Positions 55,308-64,000 of a stretch of 64,000 bases of DNA are shown here, piece after piece. Source of the DNA: CAIWHR01 sp963846855 (GTDB taxonomy: Bacteria > Pseudomonadota > Gammaproteobacteria > Burkholderiales > Casimicrobiaceae); NCBI GenBank assembly GCA_963846855.1, contig CAWJXK010000004.1:1-64000 (forward strand). Direction: 5' to 3'. How positions within the stretch are numbered: the first letter of the stretch is position 1; every line of letters begins with the position of its first letter. The notes under the pieces are model-generated. The model did no database searches, was not told where the DNA came from, and saw nothing but the letters and a program-made list of their open reading frames with translations. A program made the translations under genes and the position numbers.

Positions 55308-56279
55308 ATGCCCGACAATCCGCAACCGCGCGACGCCATCCTGTTCCCGGAGATCGATCCGTATCAGCATGGCCGGCTCGCGGTCGATCCGCCGCACACG
55401 CTCTACTGGGAGACCTGCGGACGGGCCGGCGGCGTGCCGGTGGTCTACCTGCACGGCGGCCCGGGCGGCGGCTGCCTGCCCTATCATCGCCGCTTCTTCG
55501 ATCCCGCGTTCTGGCGCATCGTGCTGTTCGACCAGCGCGGCGCCGGACGCTCGACCCCGTCGGCGATGATCGATCGCAACACGACGCAGGATCTCGTCGC
55601 CGACCTCGAGGCGCTGCGCGTCCACCTCGGCATCGAACGCTGGCTGGTATTTGGCGGCTCGTGGGGAGCAACGCTGGCGCTCGCGTACGCGGAGGCGCAT
55701 CCGCAACGCTGCCTCGGGCTCGTGCTGCGCGGGGTCTTCCTCGCCCGGCAGCAGGAGCTCGACTGGTTCCTCCACGGGATGCGCAACGTGTTTCCCGAGG
55801 CCTGGCGCGCCTTCGCAGAATTCCTTCCCGAGGACGAGCGCGGCGACCTGCTCGCGAGCTACCACCGCCGGCTCACCGATCCCGATCCGGCGGTTCACCT
55901 CCCCGCGGCGCACGCGTGGGACCGTTACGAAGGGGCGTGCTCGACGCTCCTTCCCGCATCGGATTCCTCGGCCAAGCCGGACGGCGACGCCGCGGCGCTC
56001 GCGATAGCGCGGATCGAGGCGCACTACTTCGTGCACCACGCGTTCCTCGGCGACGACGAGCTGCTCGCCAACGTCGGCCGGATCAGGCACCTGCCCTGCA
56101 CGATCGTGCAGGGACGCTACGACATCGTCTGCCCGCCGGTGACGGCCGACGCGCTCGCTCATGCCTGGCCGGAGGCGGAATACATCGTGGTCGCCGACGC
56201 CGGGCATTCGGTGCGCGAGCCGGGAATCACGCGGGAATTGGTCGCCGCGGTGCGGAGGATGCAGGTCCGCGTCAGCTAG
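55308..56279 (+). CDS. pip: Prolyl aminopeptidase
   Basis: 323 aa alpha/beta-hydrolase that removes N-terminal proline. HGGPGGGCLPYHRRFFDP, DQRGAGRSTP, the nucleophile elbow FGGSWGATLALAYA, the acid in VQGRYDIVCPP and His in DAGHSVREPG are all standard for Pip. Cytoplasmic, no signal peptide. It is divergent from the XylX-type gene. Confidence 0.94.
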   Translation: MPDNPQPRDAILFPEIDPYQHGRLAVDPPHTLYWETCGRAGGVPVVYLHGGPGGGCLPYHRRFFDPAFWRIVLFDQRGAGRSTPSAMIDRNTTQDLVADLEALRVHLGIERWLVFGGSWGATLALAYAEAHPQRCLGLVLRGVFLARQQELDWFLHGMRNVFPEAWRAFAEFLPEDERGDLLASYHRRLTDPDPAVHLPAAHAWDRYEGACSTLLPASDSSAKPDGDAAALAIARIEAHYFVHHAFLGDDELLANVGRIRHLPCTIVQGRYDIVCPPVTADALAHAWPEAEYIVVADAGHSVREPGITRELVAAVRRMQVRVS

Positions 56280-56402
56280 GACGCCTCGGCAAGCGCTGCG
56301 GCCGCGAAATCCGTCGGCAGGGCGAATTCGAAGCGCGCCCGTGATGAACACGGCGCGCGACGCGGGCCACGCGTCCCTTAAGCCGGCAGCGCCGGCGCAC
56401 CG

Positions 56403-56975
56403 TCATTCCTTGATCGCCTCGACCGGAATCGCGATCCTCACGTCGTCGGCGAGATTGGGGATGCCCGTGACGATTCCGAACTCCGATCGCTTGATCATCG
56501 CGGTGACTTCGGCGCCGCACATCTGCTTGTCGCGGCTGAACGGGCTCTGGCCGCACTTGAAATTGGTGATCGCGAGCTTCACCGGCTTCGTCACGCCGTG
56601 CATGGTGAGCTCGCCGTCGACTGCGGTGAGGTTGTCGCCGTTGAACTTGAAATCGGACGACTTGAACGTGATCGTCGGGTACTTCGCGACGTCGAAGAAG
56701 CGCTCGCTCCTGAGGTGAACGTCGCGCGCGGGCATCCGCGAGTCGACGCTCGCCGCGTCGATCGTCACGCTGATCGCCCCCTTCTTCGCCGCGCGGTCGA
56801 GCGTCACCTTGCCCGTGGCGCCGAGGAACGATCCGCGCTGCAGCGAGAATCCGCCGTGCATGATCTCGAACATCGGGAACGTGTGCGTGGGATCGATGAC
56901 ATAGACGTCCTCGCCGTACGCGGGGGCGGCGAAGGCGAGGGCGCATGCGACGGCGGCGACTGACGCAGTTTTCAA
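56403..56975 (-). CDS. YceI-family periplasmic protein (first)
   Basis: 190 aa from TTG 56975, chosen because AGGAG lies 6 nt upstream and the signal peptide KTASVAAVACALAFAAPAYG starts there. The lipocalin-like barrel has IDPTHTFPMFEIMHGGFSLQ and GELTMHGVTKPVKLAI, typical of isoprenoid-binding YceI proteins. Third gene of the cytochrome b561-YceI-YceI set. Confidence 0.92.
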   Translation of the reverse strand: MKTASVAAVACALAFAAPAYGEDVYVIDPTHTFPMFEIMHGGFSLQRGSFLGATGKVTLDRAAKKGAISVTIDAASVDSRMPARDVHLRSERFFDVAKYPTITFKSSDFKFNGDNLTAVDGELTMHGVTKPVKLAITNFKCGQSPFSRDKQMCGAEVTAMIKRSEFGIVTGIPNLADDVRIAIPVEAIKE

Positions 56976-57064
56976 GCAATGCTCCTGGGGAAGGTCGGGC
57001 AGGTCCGGACGCGGGGTCCGGGATCGAAGTGTCAAAACATTCCGATGCGGTCAATTATTCCAAA

Positions 57065-57631
57065 TCACGTCACCGCCGGCAGCACCATGCGGATGCGGAC
57101 GTTGACGTCATTGGCAACGGTCGCGGTGTCGGACCAGACCCCCTCGCCCACCTTGAAATCGAGCCGCTTGATCGTGAACTGCCCCTCGGCGACGCTGTTG
57201 CCCGAAGGGTCCTTGCGCAGCGCGACCGGGACGACGACGTCGCGCGCGACACCCTTGATCGACATCGTTCCCGCGATCTCGTAGCGGTCGCCGCCGAGGC
57301 TTCGCACCGAGGCGGAGGCGAACTTCGCGACGGGAAACTTCGCGGTGTCGAACCAGAGCGCCCCCGTGACCTCGTTTTCCGATTCATCGCTCGCGAGGTC
57401 GATGCTCGCAAGCTCGATCTCGAAATCGGCCTTCGAGTGCGCGAGGTCCTTCGGGCGGAAGTCGACGTTGGCCTTCCATTTGCGGAAGCGGCCCTCGACG
57501 CTGGCGCCCATCTGCTTCGTCAGAAAGCGGATCTCGCTCTTGTCGATGAGCACGCCCTGCGCTGAGGCGCCTCCCGACGCCGCCATCAGCATGACGGCGA
57601 GCGACGGGATGAACGAGCGTAGAGCATGCAT
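57065..57631 (-). CDS. YceI-family periplasmic protein (second)
   Basis: 188 aa with signal peptide (SLAVMLMAASGGASAQ). DKSEIRFLTKQMGASVEGRF and GTMSIKGVARDVVVPVAL match YceI, but it is more divergent than its neighbour. It starts 12 nt after the cytochrome b561 gene. Confidence 0.9.
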   Translation of the reverse strand: MHALRSFIPSLAVMLMAASGGASAQGVLIDKSEIRFLTKQMGASVEGRFRKWKANVDFRPKDLAHSKADFEIELASIDLASDESENEVTGALWFDTAKFPVAKFASASVRSLGGDRYEIAGTMSIKGVARDVVVPVALRKDPSGNSVAEGQFTIKRLDFKVGEGVWSDTATVANDVNVRIRMVLPAVT

Positions 57632-57643
57632 TCGGTGGTCCTT

Positions 57644-58216
57644 TCAAGGGCGCCTGAGGAAGGGCAGCATGCGCGGCAGGACGCCGTCGCGATCCACCCA
57701 GTGGTGCTTGAGCGCAGCACCGACATGGATAAGGACAAGCGCCCAGAGGGTGAAGTTCAATCCGATGTGGACGAGCTTCAGCGTTTCCGCCAGCGCCTTG
57801 TCCTTGCCGACGAGGTCCGGCAGGGGGATCAGCCCCAGGTAGACCACAGAGATGCCGGTGGCCGAGCTGTAGATCCACCCCGAAAGCGGAATCGCCAGCA
57901 TCAGCGCGTACAGGAGACCGTGCACCGCGGCCGCCGCATGCCTCTGCCATGCGGGCATCGCGACCGGAGCCGGCGGCAAGTGCGCGGAGCGCCAGGCGAG
58001 CCGCGCCGCCGCCAGCAGGAAGACCGTGATGCCGATCCACTTGTGCCAGCCGTACCAGCGGAACTTCTGCGGTCCGAACGGAAGGTCGACCATCGAAAGG
58101 CCGAGCGCCACGTTGCAGGCGATCAGCAGCGCCGCGAGCCAGTGCAGCGCGATCGCCGTCGCCGTGTATGCGCCGGCGGGTTCGCCGGGCGCGCGCGGAC
58201 GGGTGAGAGTGCTCAT
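57644..58216 (-). CDS. Cytochrome b561-type membrane protein
   Basis: 190 aa with four helices. Haem-ligand histidines are expected in TAIALHWLAALL, WYGWHKWIG, AAVHGLLYALM and LKLVHIGLNFTLW, two per haem. Partner of YceI proteins in many proteobacteria, where the pair is thought to handle quinone-type molecules. ATG 58216 starts the family match (MSTLTRPRAPGEPAG); upstream in-frame codons are not homologous. Confidence 0.9.
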   Translation of the reverse strand: MSTLTRPRAPGEPAGAYTATAIALHWLAALLIACNVALGLSMVDLPFGPQKFRWYGWHKWIGITVFLLAAARLAWRSAHLPPAPVAMPAWQRHAAAAVHGLLYALMLAIPLSGWIYSSATGISVVYLGLIPLPDLVGKDKALAETLKLVHIGLNFTLWALVLIHVGAALKHHWVDRDGVLPRMLPFLRRP

Positions 58217-58297
58217 CGCGGGATTTCCGGGGTTCGCCTCATGCCGAGGCGGAGCTTCGCGCCACCACTGGCGGAGCGGGCGGCAAGGTGGCAGAGC

Positions 58298-58303
58298 TAT
58301 AAT
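58298..58303 (+). promoter_or_regulatory. Candidate -10 of the patatin gene
   Basis: TATAAT just before an in-frame ATG at 58306. The start site would fall near 58310, so translation most likely begins at ATG 58426, leaving a leader of about 116 nt. No clear -35. Confidence 0.45.
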
Positions 58304-58425
58304 TAATGGAATTGGACGCGCTTCGCAACTTTTCGATCCCGGACGCGCCCGTGTTCCATCTCCCAATGCCCCGCCGCAACGGCGCCGCTATCTTTTCGCC
58401 GGCTTCTGCGAACAATCGGGCACTC

Positions 58426-60720
58426 ATGAAATTCCGCGACGTTTCGCGGCGCCTCGCGCATCGCATGGCCCGTGCCGGCCTGGCGCTTGCCTGCGCCGCG
58501 CTCGCGATCGCCTGCGCGGCGCAGACGGCGCCACCCGCGCCGGGCGATCCGCCGGTCACGCCGGCGGCAGGGAAGAAACGCCCGAAGATCGGTCTCGTGC
58601 TCTCCGGCGGCGGCGCCCGCGGCATCACCCACATCGGCGTCATCAAGGTGCTGGAGGAGATGAACATTCCGGTCGACTACATCGCCGCCACGTCGATGGG
58701 CTCGATCGTCGGCGGCCTGTACGCGATCGACATGACGCCCGCCGAGATGGAAAAGACGGTGACGTCGATCCAATGGACGTCGCTGTTCTCCGATTCGCCG
58801 CCGCGCAAGGACCTCACGTTCCGCGAGAAGCAGCGAGAGGATCGCTTCCCGCTTCCGCTCGAGATCGGCATCCGTGACGGCCAGATCCGCGGCTTCCAGG
58901 GAGCGCTGACCGGCGCGAACCTCGCGCTCTTCCTGCATGAGATCACCAGCCGCGCCGACGGCATTGCGAGCTTCGACGCGCTGCCCATTCCGTTTCGATG
59001 CGTCGCGACCGACATGGTGACGGGCAAGCCTTTCGTATTCGAGCGCGGACCGCTCTATCAGGCGATGCGCTCCAGCATGTCGATTCCCGGCGTGTTCTCC
59101 CCCGCCGAGTACGGCGGGCGAATCCTGGGCGACGGCGGCCTCGTCGACAACCTGCCGATTGACATCGTCCGCGGCATGGGCGCCGACATCGTGATCGCGG
59201 TCAACATCGGCACGCCGCTGATGGAGCGCGAACAGCTGACCTCGATCCTCGGGCTCACCAGCCAGATGATCAATATCCTGACCGAGCAGAACGTCCGCGC
59301 CCAGCTCGCGACACTGCAGCCCGCCGACATCCTCATCTCGCCCGACCTCGGCAAGCTGACTTCATCCGATTTCGATCAGGCGCGCGAATTCATCCGGCGC
59401 GGCGAAGCGGTCGCCCGCGAAATGGCGCCCCGCCTGGCCGAGCTGTCGCTGTCTGTCGCCGCCTATGCGAGCTACAAGCGCGAGCATCCGAGGATCGCGG
59501 ACTCGCCGCCACCGACGATCGACTTCGTCCGCATCGAGGGCACCCAGTACGCGAATCCCGCGGTGATCAGCAATGAACTCGACGTCCACACCGGCAAGCC
59601 GCTCGATATCGCCGAAGTCAACCGGGGGCTGGAGCGCCTATACGGTACCGGCGACTACGAGCGCATCGACTACCGGATGGCCGAGGACCGCGACCGACAG
59701 GGTCTCGTCGTCGACGTGCGCGAGAAGTCGATGGGGCCGACGTACGTGCGGTTCGGCCTCGGCTATACGACGGATTTCCAGGGCGAGACAAATTTCTCTC
59801 TGCTTGCAGGTGCGAAGCGAACCTGGATCAACAGCCTGGGCGCGCAGTGGCTGACCGAAGTCGAGCTCGGCCGGATCGCGCGCATCGCCACCGAATTCTA
59901 TCAACCCGTCAACGTCGAGCAGGACGTGTTCGGCTCGGTGTACGGCGCCGCGCAGAACGTCCCGCGCTACGTCTTTTCGGGCGACCAGCGCGTTGCCGAG
60001 TATCGCGTGCAGACGAACCTCGCCGGCCTCGATGTCGGCGTCCCCGTCCTGCGCCAAGGCGAGATCCGGCTCGGGCCGGTCTACACGTACTACAAGGGCA
60101 GCCCGACCATCGCGATCCCAAGCTTCGAGACCAAGCGGCAGACCGATGCGGGCGTGCGGCTGCTGGCGCGCTGGGACAGCCGCGACAACGCCTTTTTTCC
60201 GCATCGCGGCGCGCACGTCGACCTCGACGTGTTCTACGGCAACGAGACCCAGCGGACCGGGTCTGCACCGGAGCAGTCGTACGATCGCATCGGCCGCGGC
60301 ACGCTGTACGCGAACGTCGGCGTGCCGATCGACCCCGACGATTTCGTCAATGTCGCGGTTCGCGCGGGCGCGCTGTCGCGCGACATCCCGTCGGTCGTCA
60401 ATCCTTACCTGCTCGGCGGATTGCTGAATCTGTCGGGCCTGCGCTATCAGCAGCTGGAAGGCAGCTACCTCGGGCTCGGCCGGGTCGTCTATTACCACCA
60501 TCTCGCGCAGGTCCCCTACATCGGCGGAAACCTCTACGCGGGGGGATCGCTCGAGGCCGGCAACACGTGGCAGCAGCGCGCCGACGCGACCGCGGGCGAT
60601 CTCATCACCGCGGGCAGCGTGTTCCTCGCCGCCGACACGTTCCTCGGCCCGTTCTACTTCGCGTACGGGCGCGCGTCGGGCGGCGCGTCGAGCTTCTACC
60701 TGCTGCTGGGCCGTCCGTGA
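58426..60720 (+). CDS. Patatin-like phospholipase with outer-membrane barrel (type Vd autotransporter)
   Basis: 764 aa from ATG 58426. Signal region (MARAGLALACAALAIACAAQ), patatin domain with oxyanion loop LSGGGARGITHIG, nucleophile Ser in YIAATSMGSIVGG and the Asp in LGDGGLVDNLP, then a POTRA-type segment (TIDFVRIEGTQYANPAVI) and a 16-strand BamA/Omp85-like barrel ending ASSFYLLLGRP. The layout equals PlpD-type secreted lipases. The elbow is ATSMG instead of GxSxG. Its stop overlaps bioA (GTGA). Confidence 0.92.
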   Translation: MKFRDVSRRLAHRMARAGLALACAALAIACAAQTAPPAPGDPPVTPAAGKKRPKIGLVLSGGGARGITHIGVIKVLEEMNIPVDYIAATSMGSIVGGLYAIDMTPAEMEKTVTSIQWTSLFSDSPPRKDLTFREKQREDRFPLPLEIGIRDGQIRGFQGALTGANLALFLHEITSRADGIASFDALPIPFRCVATDMVTGKPFVFERGPLYQAMRSSMSIPGVFSPAEYGGRILGDGGLVDNLPIDIVRGMGADIVIAVNIGTPLMEREQLTSILGLTSQMINILTEQNVRAQLATLQPADILISPDLGKLTSSDFDQAREFIRRGEAVAREMAPRLAELSLSVAAYASYKREHPRIADSPPPTIDFVRIEGTQYANPAVISNELDVHTGKPLDIAEVNRGLERLYGTGDYERIDYRMAEDRDRQGLVVDVREKSMGPTYVRFGLGYTTDFQGETNFSLLAGAKRTWINSLGAQWLTEVELGRIARIATEFYQPVNVEQDVFGSVYGAAQNVPRYVFSGDQRVAEYRVQTNLAGLDVGVPVLRQGEIRLGPVYTYYKGSPTIAIPSFETKRQTDAGVRLLARWDSRDNAFFPHRGAHVDLDVFYGNETQRTGSAPEQSYDRIGRGTLYANVGVPIDPDDFVNVAVRAGALSRDIPSVVNPYLLGGLLNLSGLRYQQLEGSYLGLGRVVYYHHLAQVPYIGGNLYAGGSLEAGNTWQQRADATAGDLITAGSVFLAADTFLGPFYFAYGRASGGASSFYLLLGRP

Positions 60721-62021
60721 GCGCCAACGCGCAGTGGGAGACGCGCAGCCGCGGCGCGGTGTGGCATCCGTGCACGCAGATGAAGCTGCACGAGACGCTG
60801 CCGCTCGTGCCGATCGAGCGCGCGCAGGGCGCGTGGCTCTACGATTTCGACGGACGGCGCTATCTCGACGCGGTGAGCTCGTGGTGGGTCAACCTCTTCG
60901 GCCACGCGAATCCGCGCATCAACGCCGCGCTGACGGCGCAGCTCGCGGAGCTCGAGCACGTGATCCTCGCGGGCTGCACGCATCGCGGCGTGGTCGAGCT
61001 GTCCGAGCGCCTCGCCGCCGCGGCGCCGCCGGGACTGGGGCACGCCTTCTATGCATCCGACGGCGCGTCGGCGACCGAGATCGCGCTGAAGATGGCCTTC
61101 CACTACTGGCGAAACCGCGGCGTGCCGGAGAAGGTCGAGTTCGCGAGCCTCGCGGGGAGCTACCACGGCGAGACGCTGGGCGCGCTCGCCGTCACCGACG
61201 TCGCGCTCTTTCGCGACACCTACGCGCCGCTCCTGCACCGGAACGCAGTCGTGCCCTCGCCCGCCGTGCGGCCCGGCGAATCGCCGCGCGATGCGGCGAC
61301 GCGCGCCGCCGACGCCCTGTCAGCGCACCTCACTGCGCATCACGCGAGAATCGCCGCGCTGATCGTCGAGCCGCTGGTGCAGGGCGCGTCGGGCATGACG
61401 ATGTATGACGCCCACTACCTGCGGCGCGCCCGCGAGCTCTGCACGGAGCATGATGTCCTTCTCATCGCCGACGAGATCATGACGGGCTTCGGCCGCACCG
61501 GCACGCTGTTCGCGTGCGAGCAGGCGGGCATCGCGCCGGACCTCCTCTGCCTGTCGAAGGGCCTGACGGGAGGCTACCTGCCGTTGTCGTGCGTGCTCTC
61601 GACCGACGCCGTCTATGGGGCGTTCTACGCCGACGACGTTGCGCGCGCCTTCCTGCACTCGCATTCGTACACCGGCAATGCGCTCGCGTGTCGCGCGGCG
61701 CTCACGGTGCTCGACATCTTCCGTGACGACGATGTCATTGCCGCGAACCGGGCGAAAGCCGGACGCTGGAACGAGATCGTGCAGCCGCTGGCGCGCCGCG
61801 CCAACGTGCGCAACTTCCGCAACCTCGGGATGATCTGGGCGTTCGAAGTCGACACCGCCCGCGCCGATTTGGCGCGCTGGTTCCATGCGCGCGCGCTCGA
61901 GCAGGAACTCTTCCTGCGCCCCATCGACCGCACCGTCTATTTCATGCCGCCCTACGTCGTGACCGACGCGGAATTCACTCTGCTGGCCGAGCGCACGGCG
62001 GCGATCGTCGACGCCGCATGA
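60717..62021 (+). CDS. bioA: Adenosylmethionine-8-amino-7-oxononanoate aminotransferase
   Basis: 434 aa from GTG 60717, which overlaps the patatin stop. WHPCTQMKLHETLPLVPI is the signature N-terminus of BioA (DAPA synthase), with SSWWVNLFGHANPRIN, the PLP lysine in LLCLSKGLTGGYLPLS and GFGRTGTLFACEQAGI. It makes 7,8-diaminopelargonate in biotin synthesis. No other bio genes are in the window. Confidence 0.95.
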   Translation: MSANAQWETRSRGAVWHPCTQMKLHETLPLVPIERAQGAWLYDFDGRRYLDAVSSWWVNLFGHANPRINAALTAQLAELEHVILAGCTHRGVVELSERLAAAAPPGLGHAFYASDGASATEIALKMAFHYWRNRGVPEKVEFASLAGSYHGETLGALAVTDVALFRDTYAPLLHRNAVVPSPAVRPGESPRDAATRAADALSAHLTAHHARIAALIVEPLVQGASGMTMYDAHYLRRARELCTEHDVLLIADEIMTGFGRTGTLFACEQAGIAPDLLCLSKGLTGGYLPLSCVLSTDAVYGAFYADDVARAFLHSHSYTGNALACRAALTVLDIFRDDDVIAANRAKAGRWNEIVQPLARRANVRNFRNLGMIWAFEVDTARADLARWFHARALEQELFLRPIDRTVYFMPPYVVTDAEFTLLAERTAAIVDAA

Positions 62022-63484
62022 TGTCAATCGTCCGCGTCCTGCGTTCGACGGCGCTCGCCGCCGTCGCGCTGCTCGCGTCGGCGCAGTCCGGCGCGGCGCC
62101 CGCCACGCTTCCCGCGCCCGTGGCGCGCGCGTTCGCCGACAGCCGCGTGCCGCTCGCGTCGATGGGAATCGTCGTCCAGGAAGTCGGCGCGAAGACGCCC
62201 CTCTTCTCGCATCAGCCGCGCAAGGCGATGAACCCCGCGTCGACGATGAAGCTCGTCACGACGTTCGCCGCGCTCGAGTTGCTCGGACCTGACTACCGCT
62301 GGAAGACGACGGCGTATCTCGACGGCACGCTTTCCGACGGCGTGCTCAAGGGCAACCTCGTCCTCAAGGGCGGCGGCGACCCGAAGATCACGCTGGAGCA
62401 GTGGCAGGGGTTCATGGCGTCGCTGCGCGCCCACGGCCTCGAGGTGGTCGAGGGCAACCTGGTGCTCGACCGGTCGTTCTTCGCGCCGATTCCGCACGAC
62501 CCGGCGGCATTCGACGGCGAGCCGCTGAAGCCCTACAACGTGGGTCCCGATGCGCTGCTGGTCAATTTCAAGTCGGTCCGATTCGCTTTCGCGCCCAATG
62601 CGGCGGGCGACGCGACCGAGCTCGTCGTGACGCCATCGCTCGCGGCCATCCACGTGGTCGCGCCGCCGGCGCTCTCGGGCGGCGAGTGCAATGATTGGCG
62701 CAGCGCGATCGGCGCGACCTTCGTCGAGCACGGCTCCAGCGCCGACGTCTCGTTCGCCGGGCGCTACCCCGTCGATTGCGGCGAGCGCGAGTGGTGGATC
62801 TCGCTGCTCGATTCCCCGGATTACGTCGCCGGGATGTTCGCGACCTATTTCACCGCGGCCGGCGGGCGCTTCACCGGGGGCTGGATGGAGGGGCGGGCGC
62901 CGCGAGACGCGATCCCGTTCGTGACGCTCGAATCGCCGCCGCTGTTCGACGTCGTCCGCGATGTGAACAAGCTCTCCAACAATGTGATGGCTCGGCAGGT
63001 GTTCCTGACGCTCGCGACGGCGAAGGCACCGCCCCCTGCGACGACCGTCGGCGCTGCCCGCGCGGTGCGGGCGCTGCTCGCGGAGCACCGGCTGAAGATG
63101 CCCGAGCTCGTGCTCGACAACGGCTCCGGGCTCTCCCGTCGCGAGCGGATTTCCGCCGGCAGCCTCGTCAACCTGCTGCTCGCCGCCGATGCGAGCAACG
63201 TCCGCGAGGAGTACGCGAGCTCGCTCGCGGTCGCGGCGACCGACGGCACCGTGCAGCGGCGATTCCAGAACGGCACCGTCGGCGGGCAGGCGCTGCTGAA
63301 GACCGGCACGCTCGAAGGCGTGCGCGCGATCGCCGGCTACGTGATCGACCGGGACGGGCGCCGCTTCGCGCTGGCCGCGCTCGTCAATCACCCGAACGCG
63401 GCCAACGCGCAGGCCGCGCTCGATTTCCTGGTGCAATGGATCTACCAGAACGGAGCGACGTGGACCGGCGCGCCGGCGCGCTGA
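62018..63484 (+). CDS. dacB: D-alanyl-D-alanine carboxypeptidase/endopeptidase (PBP4)
   Basis: 488 aa with a signal peptide (ALAAVALLASAQSGAA). Serine penicillin-binding motifs: SxxK in NPASTMKLVT, SxN in NKLSNNVMARQ, KTG in LLKTGTLEGVRA. The insert between SxxK and SxN is typical of class C PBP4. Periplasmic peptidoglycan trimming. Starts with an ATGA overlap on bioA. Confidence 0.95.
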   Translation: MMSIVRVLRSTALAAVALLASAQSGAAPATLPAPVARAFADSRVPLASMGIVVQEVGAKTPLFSHQPRKAMNPASTMKLVTTFAALELLGPDYRWKTTAYLDGTLSDGVLKGNLVLKGGGDPKITLEQWQGFMASLRAHGLEVVEGNLVLDRSFFAPIPHDPAAFDGEPLKPYNVGPDALLVNFKSVRFAFAPNAAGDATELVVTPSLAAIHVVAPPALSGGECNDWRSAIGATFVEHGSSADVSFAGRYPVDCGEREWWISLLDSPDYVAGMFATYFTAAGGRFTGGWMEGRAPRDAIPFVTLESPPLFDVVRDVNKLSNNVMARQVFLTLATAKAPPPATTVGAARAVRALLAEHRLKMPELVLDNGSGLSRRERISAGSLVNLLLAADASNVREEYASSLAVAATDGTVQRRFQNGTVGGQALLKTGTLEGVRAIAGYVIDRDGRRFALAALVNHPNAANAQAALDFLVQWIYQNGATWTGAPAR

Positions 63485-63490
63485 CGCCGC

Positions 63491-63915
63491 TTACATGCCT
63501 GGAATCGGTTGGCTGTCCTTGAAGAGCAGGTAGCCGCGGATCACGCGATAGAGGATCCAGATCGCCGTCACGGCCCAGATGCATGCGGCTAGAAGCGGTC
63601 CGAGCAGGAAGACAATCAGCAGCAACCAGAAGACGATCCAGCCGATCACCGTCCACAGCAGCGAGAACCAGAACGTGCGGATCAGCCACACGAGATGCGA
63701 CGCGACCCACGTTCCCTGCGCCTGGGTGCGCGTTCACGTAGCAGACGATCACCGCGCCGATTCCCACCAGCCCGAACAGCGGCGCGATCGGCGGGAAGCC
63801 GGAGTGGACCAGCGCGATGACGCCGGCGAGTCCGAACAGCGCGTAGGCGACCAGCGCGCCGGAGACGGGCGGATTGGCGGTCGGCGGGCGGGAGCGTGCC
63901 GGGAATCTCTTCCAT
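63491..63915 (-). CDS. DUF4870-like membrane protein, frame broken by two extra bases
   Basis: Repaired length 140 aa. Reading from ATG 63915 (MEEIPGTLPPA), one extra base at 63882 and another at 63722 change the frame; dropping them gives PVSGALVAYALFGLAGVIAL, then GIGAVIVCYVNAHPAQGTWV, then SHLVWLIRTFWFSLLWTVIG. The RGTW/QGTWxxSHxxWxIRTFW pattern and three or four membrane helices match the DUF4870 (Tic20-like) family of unknown function. It converges on dacB. The 85 bp to the window end hold no feature that can be called. Confidence 0.78.
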
Positions 63916-64000
63916 CGATCCTCCTCGGGAAATTGGCGCGCGGCCGGGTTTGCCGCAGCGTCAACTATGGGGGCGATCGCGCCCCGATCAACCGCGTCGG

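Overview
The window looks like a chromosomal contig from a GC-rich betaproteobacterium. Evidence: the gene order leuS-lptE-holA, a DksA whose zinc finger has lost most of its cysteines, an HslV with the short propeptide before the catalytic Thr, a class II PyrC, and very strong G/C bias at third codon positions. There is no rRNA, tRNA, phage module or CRISPR array. The species cannot be fixed from the sequence.

Layout. 1-5.2 kb: the 5' part of hslV, a STAS-domain protein, a PuuD-like membrane protein, dksA, pyrC and the RNase P RNA gene. 5.2-9.6 kb (minus strand): MFS transporter, phytoene-desaturase-like oxidoreductase, fabI, a SodC-like lipoprotein and a 3' scrap of a true sodC. 9.8-12.1 kb: hslU (separated from hslV) and an AEC carrier. 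12.1-17.6 kb: an ABC-2 exporter with its membrane fusion protein, then a DsbD-type reductase. 17.7-22.9 kb: TMEM165/UPF0016 transporter, leuS, lptE, holA. 23-34.4 kb: housekeeping and small metabolic genes (rsmE, metY/metZ, OsmC, radical SAM, RraA, MBL hydrolase, VOC). 34.4-47.3 kb: a large sugar/sugar-acid locus with an IlvD/Edd dehydratase, a complete carbohydrate ABC importer, a UxaA/GarD-type dehydratase, a zinc alcohol dehydrogenase and a FadR-type regulator. A glucarate-dehydratase-like enzyme, an SDR and an FAH hydrolase are transcribed divergently. 47.3-52.5 kb: an island of unrelated redox genes with an IS4-type transposase scrap. 52.5-55.2 kb: alpha-ketoglutarate semialdehyde dehydrogenase and an XylX-type FAH protein, which finish a Weimberg-type route with the IlvD/Edd enzyme. 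55.3-64 kb: pip, two YceI proteins plus a cytochrome b561, a patatin/type Vd autotransporter, bioA, dacB and a DUF4870-like protein.

Three things stand out. First, every broken reading frame in the window (17 sites) is explained by one extra base and none by a missing base; 12 of them fall inside leuS. Local sequence error is the simplest explanation, but the one-sidedness and clustering deserve a check. Second, several non-coding elements are well preserved: a 273-bp cloverleaf-like element with 33-bp terminal inverted repeats that touches the lptE stop codon; two copies of a second element with 'GAACCTG..CAGGTTC' type ends, one carrying hairpin inserts; and short REP-like palindromes, one of which is translated into the LptE N-terminus. 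Third, hslV and hslU are split and oppositely oriented, with a truncated sodC beside hslU marking a likely rearrangement point.
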